Origin: Halanaerobiales bacterium
GTDB taxonomy: Bacteria; Bacillota_F; Halanaerobiia; DY22613
Direction of reading: 5' to 3'
Length of the DNA: 39,490 nt
NCBI GenBank assembly: GCA_023128035.1
Contig: JAGMES010000031.1
Span: 1-39,490, forward strand
Shown here: one piece after another, positions 1-13,900 of the stretch
How the letters are laid out: the number at the start of each line of letters is the position of its first letter
Numbering within the stretch: the first letter of the stretch is position 1
Position numbers and translations under genes: made by a program
The notes under the pieces: generated by a model
Database searches by the model: none
What the model was told of the DNA's origin: nothing
Seen by the model: the letters and a program-made list of their open reading frames with translations, nothing else

Positions 1-2
1 AT

Positions 3-1960
3 ATTAATCTTGAATGTCGGGAGATTGACAATCGTTTGGAGTTCAAGTTACAGTATGCTACAAGATTATTTAAAAAATCGACAATGGAGAAATTTACAGA
101 ACATTTCTGTAATGTTATTAAAGGAGTTATTACTAATCCAGAGATAACAATTGGAGATATAGAGATACTTTCAGAAAAAGAAAAACAGCAGATAATATAT
201 GATTTTAACGATACCAAAACAGATAATCCAAAACATGCTACTATGCATCATTTTTTTGAAGAACAGGTGTTTAAATCACCAGAAAAAGTAGCTTTAAAAT
301 ATAAAGAGAAAGAAATGACCTACATAGAGTTAAATGAAAAAGCAAATCAATTAGCAAGATTTTTGCGAGACAAAGGTGTTAAACCTAATACTATTGTAGG
401 AATATGTGTTGAACGTTCATTTGAGATGATTATTGGTCTTCTGGGAATTTTAAAAGCTGGAGGAGCGTATCTGCCAATAGATCCAGAGTATCCAGTCGAA
501 AGAATAGAATTTATGCTACAAGATACTAAAGCGAAAATTTTATTAGCTTCCAGTCACCAGTTAAAAGAAGTAAACTTTGCTGGAGTTACAATAGTTTTAG
601 ATGATCTGGATATGGAAGCATATGTTAGTCATAATCTCACAAATTATAATCAACCTAATGATTTAGCATATATAATCTATACATCTGGTTCAACTGGAAA
701 GCCGAAAGGGGTAATGATTGAACATCAATCAATTTTTAACACTTTGAAATGGCGAACCAGGTACTATCAATTTGCTGAAAATGATACAATTTTGCAAATT
801 CCCTCTTTTGCCTTCGATAGTTCTGTTGAAGATATATTTGCTACGTTGATCAGTGGATCAAAATTAGTACTTATTGAACAGAAGAATAGATTGAACCTGG
901 AATATTTAAATGAACTTATGCTAAAAAATAAAGTTACTCATTTTCTGATTACTCCAAATTTTTATAAAACTTTATTAGAAGAGATGCCAGATGGATTAAC
1001 CAATCTCAAAGCAGTTACTCTTGCAGGCGAAAGTTTTACAAAAGAATTAGTTAAAGATCATTTTGAAAAATTACAGAATGTCAGATTATTTAATGAATAT
1101 GGTCCAACCGAAAATAGTGTATGTTCAACTATATATGAGTTTAATCCAGATAACATTATAATAACTATTGGAAAACCTATTGACAATGTTAAGTGTTATA
1201 TTTTAAATAATAAAAACAAGGTCCAACCGATTGGAGTATCAGGAGAGTTATGTGTTAGTGGTTCTGGTCTGTCGCGAGGATACTTGAATCGTCCTGTATT
1301 GACTGAAGAAAAATTTGTTCAAAATCCTTTCAACAGTGCAGAAAAAATGTATAGAACAGGAGATTTGGTAAGATGGCTGGATAATGGAATTATTGAATTT
1401 TTGGGTAGAACAGATCATCAAGTTAAGATAAGAGGATTTAGAATCGAGTTAGGTGAAATAGAAAGTCATTTATTGAAACATGAAAGAATCAAAAATGCAC
1501 TTGTTATAGCTCGTACTGATCAAAATAATGACAAATATCTTTGTGCATATATCGTAGAAGTTAGTGAAATTTCAGTAGTAGAATTAAGAACATATCTAAC
1601 GAATATTCTACCAGATTATATGATTCCACAATATTTTATTAAATTAGATAAAATACCATTAACATCAAATGGTAAAGTTGATCTAAAAGCATTACCAGAA
1701 TCGACAGATAAGATTGAGACAGGGATCCACTATGTAGCTCCAACTAATGAAATTGAAGCAAAACTGGTTGATTTTTGGTTAGAAATATTGAACGTAGAGA
1801 AAATTGGAGTGAATGATGATTTTTTTGCTTTGGGTGGATATTCATTAAAAGCGATGCAACTATCAGCTAAAGTTTCTAAGGAATTTAATAAGGAACTTCC
1901 ACTCCGAGTGATATTCAACTCTCCAAACATAAAAGGATTAGCAAAATATATCTTAGGAGT
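3..1960 (+). other. Module 1: C-domain tail, A, PCP (substrate ambiguous)
   Basis: About 60 residues of the C-domain C-lobe and the C-A linker (FNDTK) precede a complete A domain (about 243-1690; TSGSTGKPKG at 681-710; YGPTE follows the Glu codon at 1095). The carrier domain has GGYS in place of the usual GGHS, with the phosphopantetheine serine at 1842-1844. The specificity code read by alignment to GrsA is D-S-E-L-T-A-E-V-C plus the A10 lysine. T299, A301, E322 and V330 match the fengycin-type Tyr code DGTITAEVAK. E239, V330 and C331 match the bacitracin Lys code DAESIGSVCK. I cannot decide between an aromatic and a basic residue. The upstream half of the C domain is outside the window. Confidence 0.85.
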
Positions 1961-4900
1961 AGAAAAGAGCAGGTACGAAAATATAAATGTTGTTGAAACA
2001 AGAGAGTATTATACTTTATCTTCAGCCCAAAAACGACTTTATGTACTAAATCAGCTTGAAGGTAAAAATATTTCTTACAATATGCCTAGTTTTGTATATA
2101 TAGAGGGCGAATATAGTCTAACAACTTGTGCAAACGTTTTCGTGCGATTAATTAAACAACATGAAGTGTTAAGAAGTTCGTTTATCTTAATTGATGGAGA
2201 ACCAGTTCAAATAATTTATGAAGATGTAGATTTTGACATAAGGTATGCTGAAATTGATGAGAATGAAATCGCAAAAAGTGTTAAAAAATTTATTCAACCA
2301 TTTGATCTAAGTCAAGCTCCACTATTGAGAGTGGATCTTTTGAAGATAAAAGATAAAAATAAACACTTATTGATGATTGATATGCATCACATCATCTCTG
2401 ATGGACTTTCAATGGAGATATTAATAGAAGATTTTATTCAATTGCATGATGGCAATGATTTACCTAAATTAAAGATTCAGTACAAAGATTTTTCAGAATG
2501 GCAAAATAATTTTTTACAGTCTGATGAAATCAAAGTACAAGAAAAGTTCTGGTTAGATATCTTTAGTGAAGAGATTTCAGTACTTAATCTGCCCACTGAT
2601 TATTTGCGTCCTGCAGTTATGGACTTTACAGGATCAGTTAGTAAGTTTCACATAGTAAGAGATTTAGCAGATCAACTAAAAGAACTTGCATCAGGTAGCA
2701 GCACAACATTATATATGATTTTATTGGCAGTGTACAATATTTTATTAGCAAAATATGCTGGACAAGAAGATATAGTAATCGGTTCACCTATAGCTAACCG
2801 CTCACATCCCGATTTAGAGAAGATCATGGGAATGTTTGTGAATATGTTAGCTATGAGAAATTATCCTACAGAGGATAAAACTTTTGCAGAATTTATAGCA
2901 GAAGTCAAAGATAATGCATTATTAGCATATGAGAACCAAGATTATCAGTTTGAAATGTTAGTAGAAAGATTAGGCTTAGAAAGAGATTTAAGTCGTAATC
3001 CATTATTTGATACAGTATTTGCATTACAAAATTTTAACTTCACTCAAAAATCAGCCGGAAATATAAAATTCACACCTTATCCATTTGAAAATAAAATAGC
3101 CAAATTTGATCTAACTTTAAATGCTGTGGACACTGAGAATGGAATTGATTTTGATATCGAATATAGGACAACATTATTTAAAGATGAGACTATTAAAAGA
3201 ATGGGTTATCATTATATTAATATCATAAGAGAGGTAGTTAAAAATCCAGATATAAGTCTTAAAGATATTGAAATTATATCAGAAGAAGAGAAGAAGCAGA
3301 TTCTCTTTACATTTAATGATACCTATAAGGATAACCCAACTGACAAAACTATAACCCAATTGTTTGAAGAACAGGTTAAGAGAAATCCTGATAAATTAGC
3401 TCTAGTATTTGAGAATGAGAAAATTACATATCAACTTTTAAACCAAAAATCCAATCAATTAGCGAGAATGTTACGAGAAAAAGGAGTAAAAACTGATCAG
3501 ATTGTAGGTATTATAGTTCGACAAGGTATTGAAATGTTTATTGGAATTTTAGCTATTCTAAAAGCTAGAGGAGCTTATTTACCAATTGATCCTGAGTATC
3601 CAATAGAGCGAATAAGGTATATGCTTGCTGACAGCCAAACTTGTCTATGCCTATCTTCTAAGAAATCGTTTAATAAAATTGATTTTGCGGGTGAGATTAT
3701 TAATTTAGATGATGAAGAGTTATATGAAAATGATGCTTCAAATCTAGAAATGATTAAGCAAATTAATAATCTAGCATATGTGATCCATACTTCTGGCTCA
3801 ACTGGTAAACCTAAAGGAGTATTAGTAGAACATAGGTCACTATTGAATTTAATATATTGGCATAATGACTATTATCAAGTTACTGAAGCAGATAGGAGCA
3901 CCAAATATGCAGGGTTCGGATTTGATGCTTCAGTATGGGAGATTTTCCCTTACATAATTAAAGGTGTGACAATTTATATTATCAGTGAAGAGATGAGATT
4001 AGATATCAAAAAACTTAGTAACTACTTTGAAGAAAATCAGATAACTATTAGTTTCTTACCAACGCAAATTTGTGAGCAATTTATGAATTTAGAAATACCT
4101 TCATTGCGAAAATTACTTACCGGTGGAGATAGATTAAAATCTTATATCAAGAGAAATTATCAACTCTTCAATAATTATGGGCCAACAGAAGACACTGTAG
4201 TAGCAACAGCCTGTGAGATTACCGAAGATTATGCGAATATTCCAATCGGTAAACCTATTTATAATACACAAATTTATATTCTGGGGAATTCCAATCAGTT
4301 GCAACCAATTGGAATTCCAGGTGAGTTATGTATATCTGGTAAAAGCCTTGTTAGAGGATATTTAAATCGAGAAGAACTGACTAAAGAAAAATTTACTATC
4401 AATCCATATACTAACGAAAGAATGTACAGAACAGGCGATCTTGCAAGATGGCTTCCAGATGGTAGTATTGAATTTTTGGGTAGAGTAGATCAACAGGTAA
4501 AGATCAGAGGATATAGAATTGAACCTGGTGAGATTGAAAATCAAATATTAAGTCATGAAGCAGTTAGAGAAGCAGTGGTTGTAGATATAGCTGATAAATA
4601 TGATAATAAATATTTGGTAGCTTATATTATTGGAGAGATCTCAATATCTGATTTGAAAAAATATTTATCTAAAGAGTTACCAGACTATATGATTCCCCAA
4701 TATTTTGTCATACTTGAAAATATGCCAGTAACCGCTAATGGAAAGATTGATCGCAAAGCTTTACCACGACCTGAGATAAAAAGTAATGATAATGAATATA
4801 TTGCTCCTGGAAACGAAACAGAAGAGAAATTGGCTAAGATATGGTCAGAAGTTTTGGGAGTAGAGTGTGTGGGAATAAGTGATAATTTTTTTGAGTTAGG

Positions 4901-7900
4901 TGGCGATTCCATCAGAGCAATTCAAATAGTAGCTAGAGCCAGTCAAAGAGGACACAATATTACGGTTAAAGATATTTTTAGATATAAAACCATTACTAAT
5001 ATTTTAGAAAACGTAGATTATCGAAAAAAGAAGTTTACAATCTCTCAAGATGATGTGGAAGGGGAAGTGTTACTGACACCGATTCAAAACTGGTTCTTTC
5101 ATCAAAAATTTACTTACCAACATTATTGGAATCAATCAAATATATTCTCTATAAAGGATGACGTGGATTTAGAATTATTAGAAGAAGTATTTAGAAAACT
5201 TATCAAAACTCATGATGCTTTAAGGATGGGATATAAGTTTGATGATGACCAGATTGTTCAGTTTAATCGGAGAAATGACGAGATTGATTTTGAATTAGAT
5301 GTGATAGATTTTGCAGCCTATTCTTACAAAGTTCAAAAAGAGAAAATCAAACAGATCAGTGAAGAACTTCAGAATAATTTGGATTTAGAAAATGATTTAT
5401 TAATTAAAGCATTTATCTTTGATCTTGGTAGTAATGGAAAAAGATTATTGATTCCTATTCATCATTTAGTAATTGATGGTGTATCTTGGAGAATACTATT
5501 AGAAGATTTAGAAGAGCTATATCAATCTAAATTGCAAAAAACTCTTCCACTAAAAACAACCTCTTTTAAAGAGTGGAGTTCTAAGTTAAATGAATACGCT
5601 AAAGAAGAAAATATCGACATAGAGTACTGGGAGAAGATAGATACATCAAAAGTAAAATCACTAGTTACTACAGAATCTGAGCATAATTATTGGAAATACT
5701 TTAAAAGGAAAAATATTCAGTTAGATGAAACTCAAACCGAAATCTTATTAACTAAGGTTAACTTTGCTTATAATACGGAGATTAATGATATTCTCTTGAC
5801 CGCTTTAGCTAATTCATTAATGGAAGTGATGGAATCTGAAAATTTGTTATTGACTTTAGAAGGTCATGGAAGAGAAGAGATAATTGAAGATGTAGATATC
5901 TCAAGAACAGTAGGTTGGTTTACTAGTAGTTACCCTGTTTATTTTGAACGTCAAGAAAACATTGAGAAATCAATCAAATATGTTAAAGAAAATCTACGTA
6001 AGATACCAGATAGAGGTATTAACTGTGGGATTGCAAGATATTTGCAGAATCAGTCAAAATTGCAACAACTAAATCCTGAGATTTCGTTTAATTACTTAGG
6101 ACAATTTGATGGAGTGATAGCAAAAAATGATAAAAGCATTCTTAACGATTGTATAGAGGAGATTGGAACAGGAATTCATTATGAAAATAGTCATGTTAAT
6201 TTGATTGATATTATTGGATTGTGTATAAATGGCAGGTTGGAATTAAGAGTAGATTATAACTTAAAGTATATTCAAGATGATCTTATTGCTGATTTTATGA
6301 TGCTATATAAAGAACAGTTACTGAATTTGATCGATCACTGTGTCAATAAAATAGAATCCTCTGTAACTCCTTCTGATTTTAGAGCAGAGAGGATATTTGA
6401 TCTTGAAGGATTTGAACTTATTGCGAAGAGATATAGCAATATATTAAAGATCAATCCACTTACTCCAATGCAGGAAGGGATGTTATTCCACAGTTTATCT
6501 AATGAAAAGGGAACTAATTATTGTGAGCAAATCGGCTACTTTATAGATGGAGATATTGATATAGAAATGTTTAAAAAGTCCTGGACAAAAACTCTTGACC
6601 GTCACGAAATATTTAGGACAGAGTTTGTTTGGAAAGAGTCTAAGAAGCCAGTTCAAATAGTTTTACAAGATAAAGATGTAGAAATACACGAACATGATAT
6701 ATCAGATAAAGATAGCATTGAACAAGAAAAATATATTATTGAATTCAAAAATGGAGATTTGGATAATGGTTTAGATATTAATAAAGGAAAATTAAATCGC
6801 TTGTCTTTAATAAAACTATCTGAGGATAAATATTATGTTTGTTGGACATTCCACCATATCGTATTAGATGGTTGGAGCGGGCCAGTAGTTATCCAATCCC
6901 TACTCGAAATATATTATGCTCTAACAACTGACACAAAGATGTCAGCTAAATCATCAGTAGATTTCAGCGATTATTTAGAATGGTACAAGAAGCATGATTG
7001 GCGAAAAAGTAAAAAGTTTTGGAAAGATTATTTGCATGATTTCACAGAACCGACATTGCTACCAGTAGATAAAAACGTAAGTAATAAAGAGGTTATAACT
7101 AAAGCTGAAACAGTTCAACTGGAATTTGATCAAGAAAAAACAGCCAAGATCAATCAATTCTGCAAGAAGAAGAATATAACCATGAATGCCCTGATTCAAA
7201 CAGCCTGGGGAATTCTGCTTCAGAAATATAATAATACAGACAAAAGCTGCTTTGGAATGACTGTTTCAGGAAGACCAGGGGAGATTGATGGTGTCGAAAA
7301 TATAGTAGGTTTATTTATTAACACACTTCCTGTAGTAGTTAGGAACAAAGATGGTTATAGAATCAAAGAAATGCTAACAGATCTTAATCGTGAGTTAGTA
7401 GAGATCAGAGAAGACGGGTATATTTCATTAACTGAGATACAAAAAGTTAGCAATATTGATAACAGTCAATCTTTATTTAATACACTTTTGGTATATGAAA
7501 ATTATCCACTAAGTTCTGTGAAAGTAAAAGATGTTGGTTTTAATATCTCTTTTAATTCAATTTATTCATTAACTAACTATGATTTAGCAGTTGTTGTGGG
7601 AAGTAATGAAAGAACGACAATAAAACTTACATATAACACCCAACTATTTGATTCTACTGATATAAATCTTATTTCCAGTTATTTAGCTAACCTAATTGAT
7701 AAGACGCTCAAGAACCCAGAATTATTGGTTTCAGAACTTGAGATGATTGGAGAAGATGAGAAACATGATTTAGTAGTAAAATTTAATGATACAAAAGCAG
7801 ATTATCCAAAGGAAAAGACAATTCAGCAATTATTTGAAGAATGTGTTGATAAAACACCAGAAAATATTGCAGTTATCTATAATGATCAACGATATACATA

Positions 7901-10900
7901 CAGAGAATTAAATGCTAAGGCGAACTATCTAGCGCAAGTTTTGAGAGATAAAGGTGTGTGCCAGGAATCAGTAGTTGGAATTTTAGTAGGACACTCAGTC
8001 GAGATGGTTGTAGGAATCTTAGGGATTTTAAAAGTTGGGGGTGTTTATCTTCCAATTGATCTAGACTATCCAGATGAACGGATTGATTATATGTTGCATG
8101 ATTCAGGAACAGAGATTCTGCTAACTCAATCTGAGCTTCGAAAAGTCAGCAATATTGAGATTGATAGAGTATTTCTTGATACCCTGGTATATGCTGATGA
8201 ATCTCAGAACCTACATCAAGTTAGTAATCAGAGTAACCTAGCTTATATTATTTATACTTCTGGTTCTACTGGAAAACCAAAAGGGGTAGCTATTGAGCAT
8301 CAATCAGTGGTTAATTATCTTAGTTGGTTTATTCACGAGGCTAAGGTAACTCAGACCGATTTGTCCATTCTGCTCTCATCATATGCTTTTGATTTAGGGT
8401 ATACAGTATTTTGGTCAACTTTAGTGAGTGGAGCTAGTTTACATATAGTTTCAGATACTTTATATAAAGATGGCAACTTACTGATTGATTATCTTTCTTC
8501 CAACTCAATTACATTGATAAAAGCAACACCATCTATGTTTAATATGTTGATCAATAGTCCTAATTTTATCGCTAATAAATTGAACACTCTCAGAATGATC
8601 GTCTTAGGTGGAGAGAAGATTAGAATAAATGATTTAGAAATTTACTTACAACACTATCCCGAAATAATATTTATGAATCACTATGGTCCAACTGAAACTA
8701 CAATAGGTTGCTTAAGCATAATGATTGATCAAGATAGTTTAACAACCTTTGCTAAGAGACCCACAATAGGTAAACCGAACAGCAATGTTAAGGCATATGT
8801 ATTAGATCAAAACAATCAGATTCAACCAGTAGGAGTTATAGGAGAATTATGTATTTCAGGAGAAGGATTGGCTAGAGGTTATGTGAATAATCAGCATCTT
8901 ACTAATGAAAGATTTATTGAAAGTCCTTTCATAAAAGGAGAAAGATTATATAAAACAGGTGACCTGGCGAGAATTCTACCAGATGGTATGGTAGAATTTA
9001 TCGGAAGAATAGATCACCAGGTTAAAATAAGAGGTTTCAGAGTTGAAGTTGGTGAGATCGAAAAACAGTTATTAAACCATGCTTCTGTTCAAGATGTAGT
9101 AATTATTGCTAGTAAAGATGGAGATGGTAATAATTATCTTACAGCATATATTATTGGAGAGGAAGCAGTCTCAGTACTTAAAAATTACTTGAGAAAAAAT
9201 TTACCTGACTATATGATTCCAGCTTATTTTGTTCAGTTAGATCATTTCCCAATGACTGCAAATGGAAAGTTAGATCGTAAGAGATTACCTTTGCCACAAG
9301 AGAGTATAAATCTTGATACCAAATACATAGCTCCGACGAATACATTAGAAGAAAAAATTGTAGAGATTTGGTCAGATTTATTGGAAGTAGAGAAGATCGG
9401 AATTTATGATAATTTTTTTGATCTAGGAGGCCATTCCTTAAAAGCTACACAATTGGTAGGTAGAATGTTTAGAGAAATGAATGTAGAGATATCATTAACA
9501 GCAGTATTTGAAAAACCTACCATTAAAGAACTTGCTAATCATATCAATAATATAGAACAGAGCAAATATGTATCTATAGGAAAGACAGAAGAAAAAGAAT
9601 ATTATCCGTTATCATCAGCGCAAATGAGGATTTTCCTTTTGCATCAGATGAGTGAAGTTAATATTGGCTATAATGTGCCAACAACGTTAATTATCGAAGG
9701 CAATTTGGACTATAATCGTTTTGAAATAGCAATAAATGAGCTAGTTAGACGACATGAAGCTTTTAGAACTTCTTTTGAATTAATTGATGGAGTACCTGTT
9801 CAAAAAATTCAGCAGGATGTAGATTTAGATATCTTTTATCTAGAAACAGCAGAAGATGAGATTGAAGAGATCGTGAAAAAATTTATGCAGTCTTTTGATT
9901 TAAGCAAAGCACCATTGTTAAGAGTAGGGTTGTTAAAGACTATTGATAAATATTTCTTTATTTCTGATATGCATCATAGTATCTCTGATGGATTTTCAAG
10001 AGGTATTCTAGTAGATGAATTTATTAACCTATATGCAGGCACAAAACTGTTAGACTTAAAAATTCAGTATAAGGATTTTACAGTTTGGCAGAATGAATTT
10101 TTCTTATCCGAAAAGTTTAAAAAACAAGAAAATTATTGGTTGGAGAGATTTGCGGGAGAACTCCCAATTCTTAATATGCCGACAGATTTTCCAAGACCTT
10201 CTTTAAAGGGATACGAAGGTGATGTAGTATATCAAACTCTGGATAGCCAATTAACTTCGAGTCTTTCTGAACTTGTATCAAAGAATAACGCTACACAGTT
10301 TATGATTTTATTAGCAGCATATACCGTACTATTATCTAGATACACAGGTCAAGAAGATATTGTTGTAGGCTCTCCAATAGCCGGTCGAGAACATGCTGAT
10401 TTAGAGAATATTATTGGAATGTTTGTTAATACACTTGCTTTGAGAAATAATGTCTCAGATGACAAGACCTTTGTAGAATTTTTAAACGATGTTCGCCAAA
10501 GCTGTTTGGAAGCTTTCGAAAATCAGGATTATCAGTTTGAAATGCTTGTAGAGAAGCTTAGTGTTGAACGGAGCTTAAGCAGAAACCCATTATTTGATAC
10601 TATGCTAGTTTTACAAAATAGAAATGTTAAAGAGATCGCTATTCCAGATTTAAAGTTCACCCCTTATGATTTTACTAATCAGGTTGCTAAATTCGATTTT
10701 ACGTTGCAGGTTACGGAGGGGGCGGATGGGCTGGAGCTGGCCCTGTATTATTGGACAAAACTCTTTAAACGCGAAACTATCGAGAGATTATTAAATAACT
10801 TCACAGTATTGCTCGCTAATATAATTGAAAACCCAACATTAAAGCTTTCAGAAATTGAAATAATCTCTCCCGAAGAAAAGCAGAAGCTAATATATGATTT

Positions 10901-13900
10901 TAATAATACCAAAAATGATATAGTTGAAACAACAATATATCAATTATTTGAAGAACAGGTTCAAAAACATTCAGCTGAGATCGCCATCACATTTGACAGA
11001 CAAAATCTAACATATCAAGAATTAAATGAAAGAGCCAATCAACTTGCTAGAACACTTAGACTAAAAGGTCTCAAGCCAGATCAAGTTGCAGGAATAATGG
11101 TTGAAAGATCACTTAAGATGGCTGTGGCAATATTTGCAATCTTAAAGGCAGGAGGAGCATATCTTCCAATTGATACTGAGTATCCAGAAGAAAGAATCAA
11201 CTTTATTCTAGATGATAGTAGGACAAATCTTTTATTAAGCCTGCGCCATCTAACTGAAACTATTCAGTTTACAGGTGAGATTATTTTTCTGGATGATGAA
11301 GCTAATTATCATCAGGATGTAAATAATCTTGACTCAATCAATCAACTTACAGATTTAGCTTATATTATCTATACTTCTGGAACAACTGGTAAGCCTAAAG
11401 GGGTAATGATTGAACATGGTAGTATAGCAAATACAATCTATTGGTTTAAAAATGAATATCAAATGTCTAGCGAAGATCGCTTACTCCAGATAGTCTCATT
11501 TGCATTTGATGCATTTTTGATCAGTTTTTTTGGGACATTATCATCAGGTGGTCAAATTGTGCTTGTAAAGGATAGTGAATCCAAAGATCTTGAGGTGTTA
11601 CTAAACTATATCGTTACAAAAAAAATAACTTACTTACTTTGTCCGCCGTCCTTATATATGAAGTTACTAGAGAATTTGACCGTTGAAGAGGCTGCATCAT
11701 TGAAAGTAATAATTATGGGTGGTGAAGCAATCACTACAAAACTGATTGAAATGAGCAGAAACTTTAATCCAAATATAGAAATGGTTAATGAATATGGCCC
11801 TACTGAAAATAGCATAACCTCTACTGTACATAGAAATATTCAAGATAGTTCTCAAGTAACCATAGGTAAACCAATTGCTAATACGCAAATATATATTTTC
11901 GATAAAAATAATCAGCTCACACCAATTGGTGTAGTAGGAGAGTTATGTTTATCTGGAGTTGGATTGTCAAGAGGTTATTTAAATAGGGTAGATTTGACTA
12001 ATGAAAAGTTTGTGTTTAACCCATATGCAAAAACAAGAATGTATAGAACAGGTGACCTGGGAAGATGGTTACCTGATGGAAGTATTCAATTTTTGGGGAG
12101 AATAGATCATCAAGTTAAAGTTCGCGGATTTAGAATAGAGCTAGGCGAGATTGAAGCTCAATTGCTCGAATTCAAATCAATCAAAGATGCTCTCGTCATA
12201 GATTTAAAGGATGCTGATGGCATGCAATATTTGTGTGCTTATATAGTGACAGAAGAGGAAGTATTGGTAGGAGATGTGAGGCTATTTCTAGCAAATAGAG
12301 TGCCTAACTATATGGTTCCAGCACATATTATTATTCTCGAAGAAATGCCGCATACACCTAATGGAAAGATCGACCGAAAATCACTACCAAAACCTGATGG
12401 AAGAGTAACGACAGAATATGTAGCACCTACGAACAAAATCGAAGAGAGTATAGTAATAATTTGGTCAGAAGTATTAGGCACAGCCAAAGTAGGAATTTAT
12501 GATAATTTTTTTGAGCTAGGTGGCCATTCATTAAAGGGCGCTTCTATAGCTTCGAAAATGAATCAAACATTCAATATCGAAATCTCTCTAAAAGATATCT
12601 TTAAGTGTCCTACTGTTAAAGAACTTGCTGAATTTGTTAGCCTTGCAGAGGAAAAAAGATTTTCCTCAATTGAAAAAGTAGAAGATAGAGAGTATTATCC
12701 ACTTTCTTCAGCACAAAAAAGATTATTTATTCTAAATCAGTTAGAAAGTGAGACCACAAGCTATAATATGCCTAATCTGATGCTGATAGATGGAGATTTA
12801 AGTTTAGAACGATTGGAGAAAGCATTTAAAGATTTGGTGGAAAGACATGAAGCTTTAAGAACTTCTTTTGATTTAGTTAATGGTGAACCAATGCAAAAAG
12901 TTCACAAGGATTTAGAATTCAATGTAGAGTATATGGAAGGTTCGAAAAGAGAAGCAGAAAAAATTATTTCAGAATTTATCAGACCTTTTGATTTACGAAA
13001 AGCGCCGCTATTTAGAGTAAAAGTGCTTAAAATAGTAGATCAATATTTGTTGATGTATGATATGCATCATATTATTTCTGACGGAATATCTATAACTATT
13101 TTGATCAACGAATGGGGCAGATTATATCTTAGAAGAGAGCTGACTGATTTAAGGATTCAATACAAAGATTTTGCGGTTTGGCAGAATCACAGATCCCAGT
13201 CTCCTGGTATTAAAAAGCAGGAAGAGTTCTGGTTGGAGATGTTTACTGGGGAGATTCCAGTTCTAAATATGCCAACAGATTTTTCGCGACCTGCAGAGAT
13301 CTGTTTTAAAGGAGATATGATTCATTTTGAATTGAATCAAAAATTAACGACAAGGCTAATTCAATTATCAACAAAAAATGGTACAACTCTATACATGACA
13401 CTTTTATCTGCTTTTTACATTCTCCTATCTAAATATTCTGGTCAGGAAGATATAGTTATAGGTTCACCAAGTGCTGGCAGATTCCATGCAGAATTAGATC
13501 AGATAATTGGATTATTTATTAATACTCTAGCTATACGAGCATATCCAAAAAGCTCTAAAACTTTTGCAGAATTTTTACAAGAGATTAAAGAAAACTTTCT
13601 AAGAGTATATAATAATCAGGATTATCCATTTGAGAGATTAGTGGAGAAACTTAATATTGAGAGAGATTTAAGCAGAAGTCCACTATTTGATGTGATGTTT
13701 ACCATGCAGAATATGGAGCAGGCAGAAATCAAAATTGATGAATTAAAATTTACTCCTTATCAGGTTGCAGAGAAAGAATCAAAATTTGATATAACCTTAA
13801 GGGCGGCAGAGATAAATAATAAAATCAAGTTTGTGCTTGAGTATAGTATTAGTCTATATCAGAAAGAAACGATGCAAAGGTTATTATCTCATTTTGTAAA

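Noticed and set aside
36..36. TTG as the start codon of NRPS-1
   Set aside because: The same frame is open upstream to the window edge and encodes typical C-domain C-lobe sequence, so the true start lies outside the window.
5070..6360. Epimerase of module 2 as another condensation domain
   Set aside because: It has HHLVIDG with the epimerase-specific EGHGRE, TVGWFT and NYLGQFD motifs, a GGDS carrier before it and a DCL-type C domain after it.
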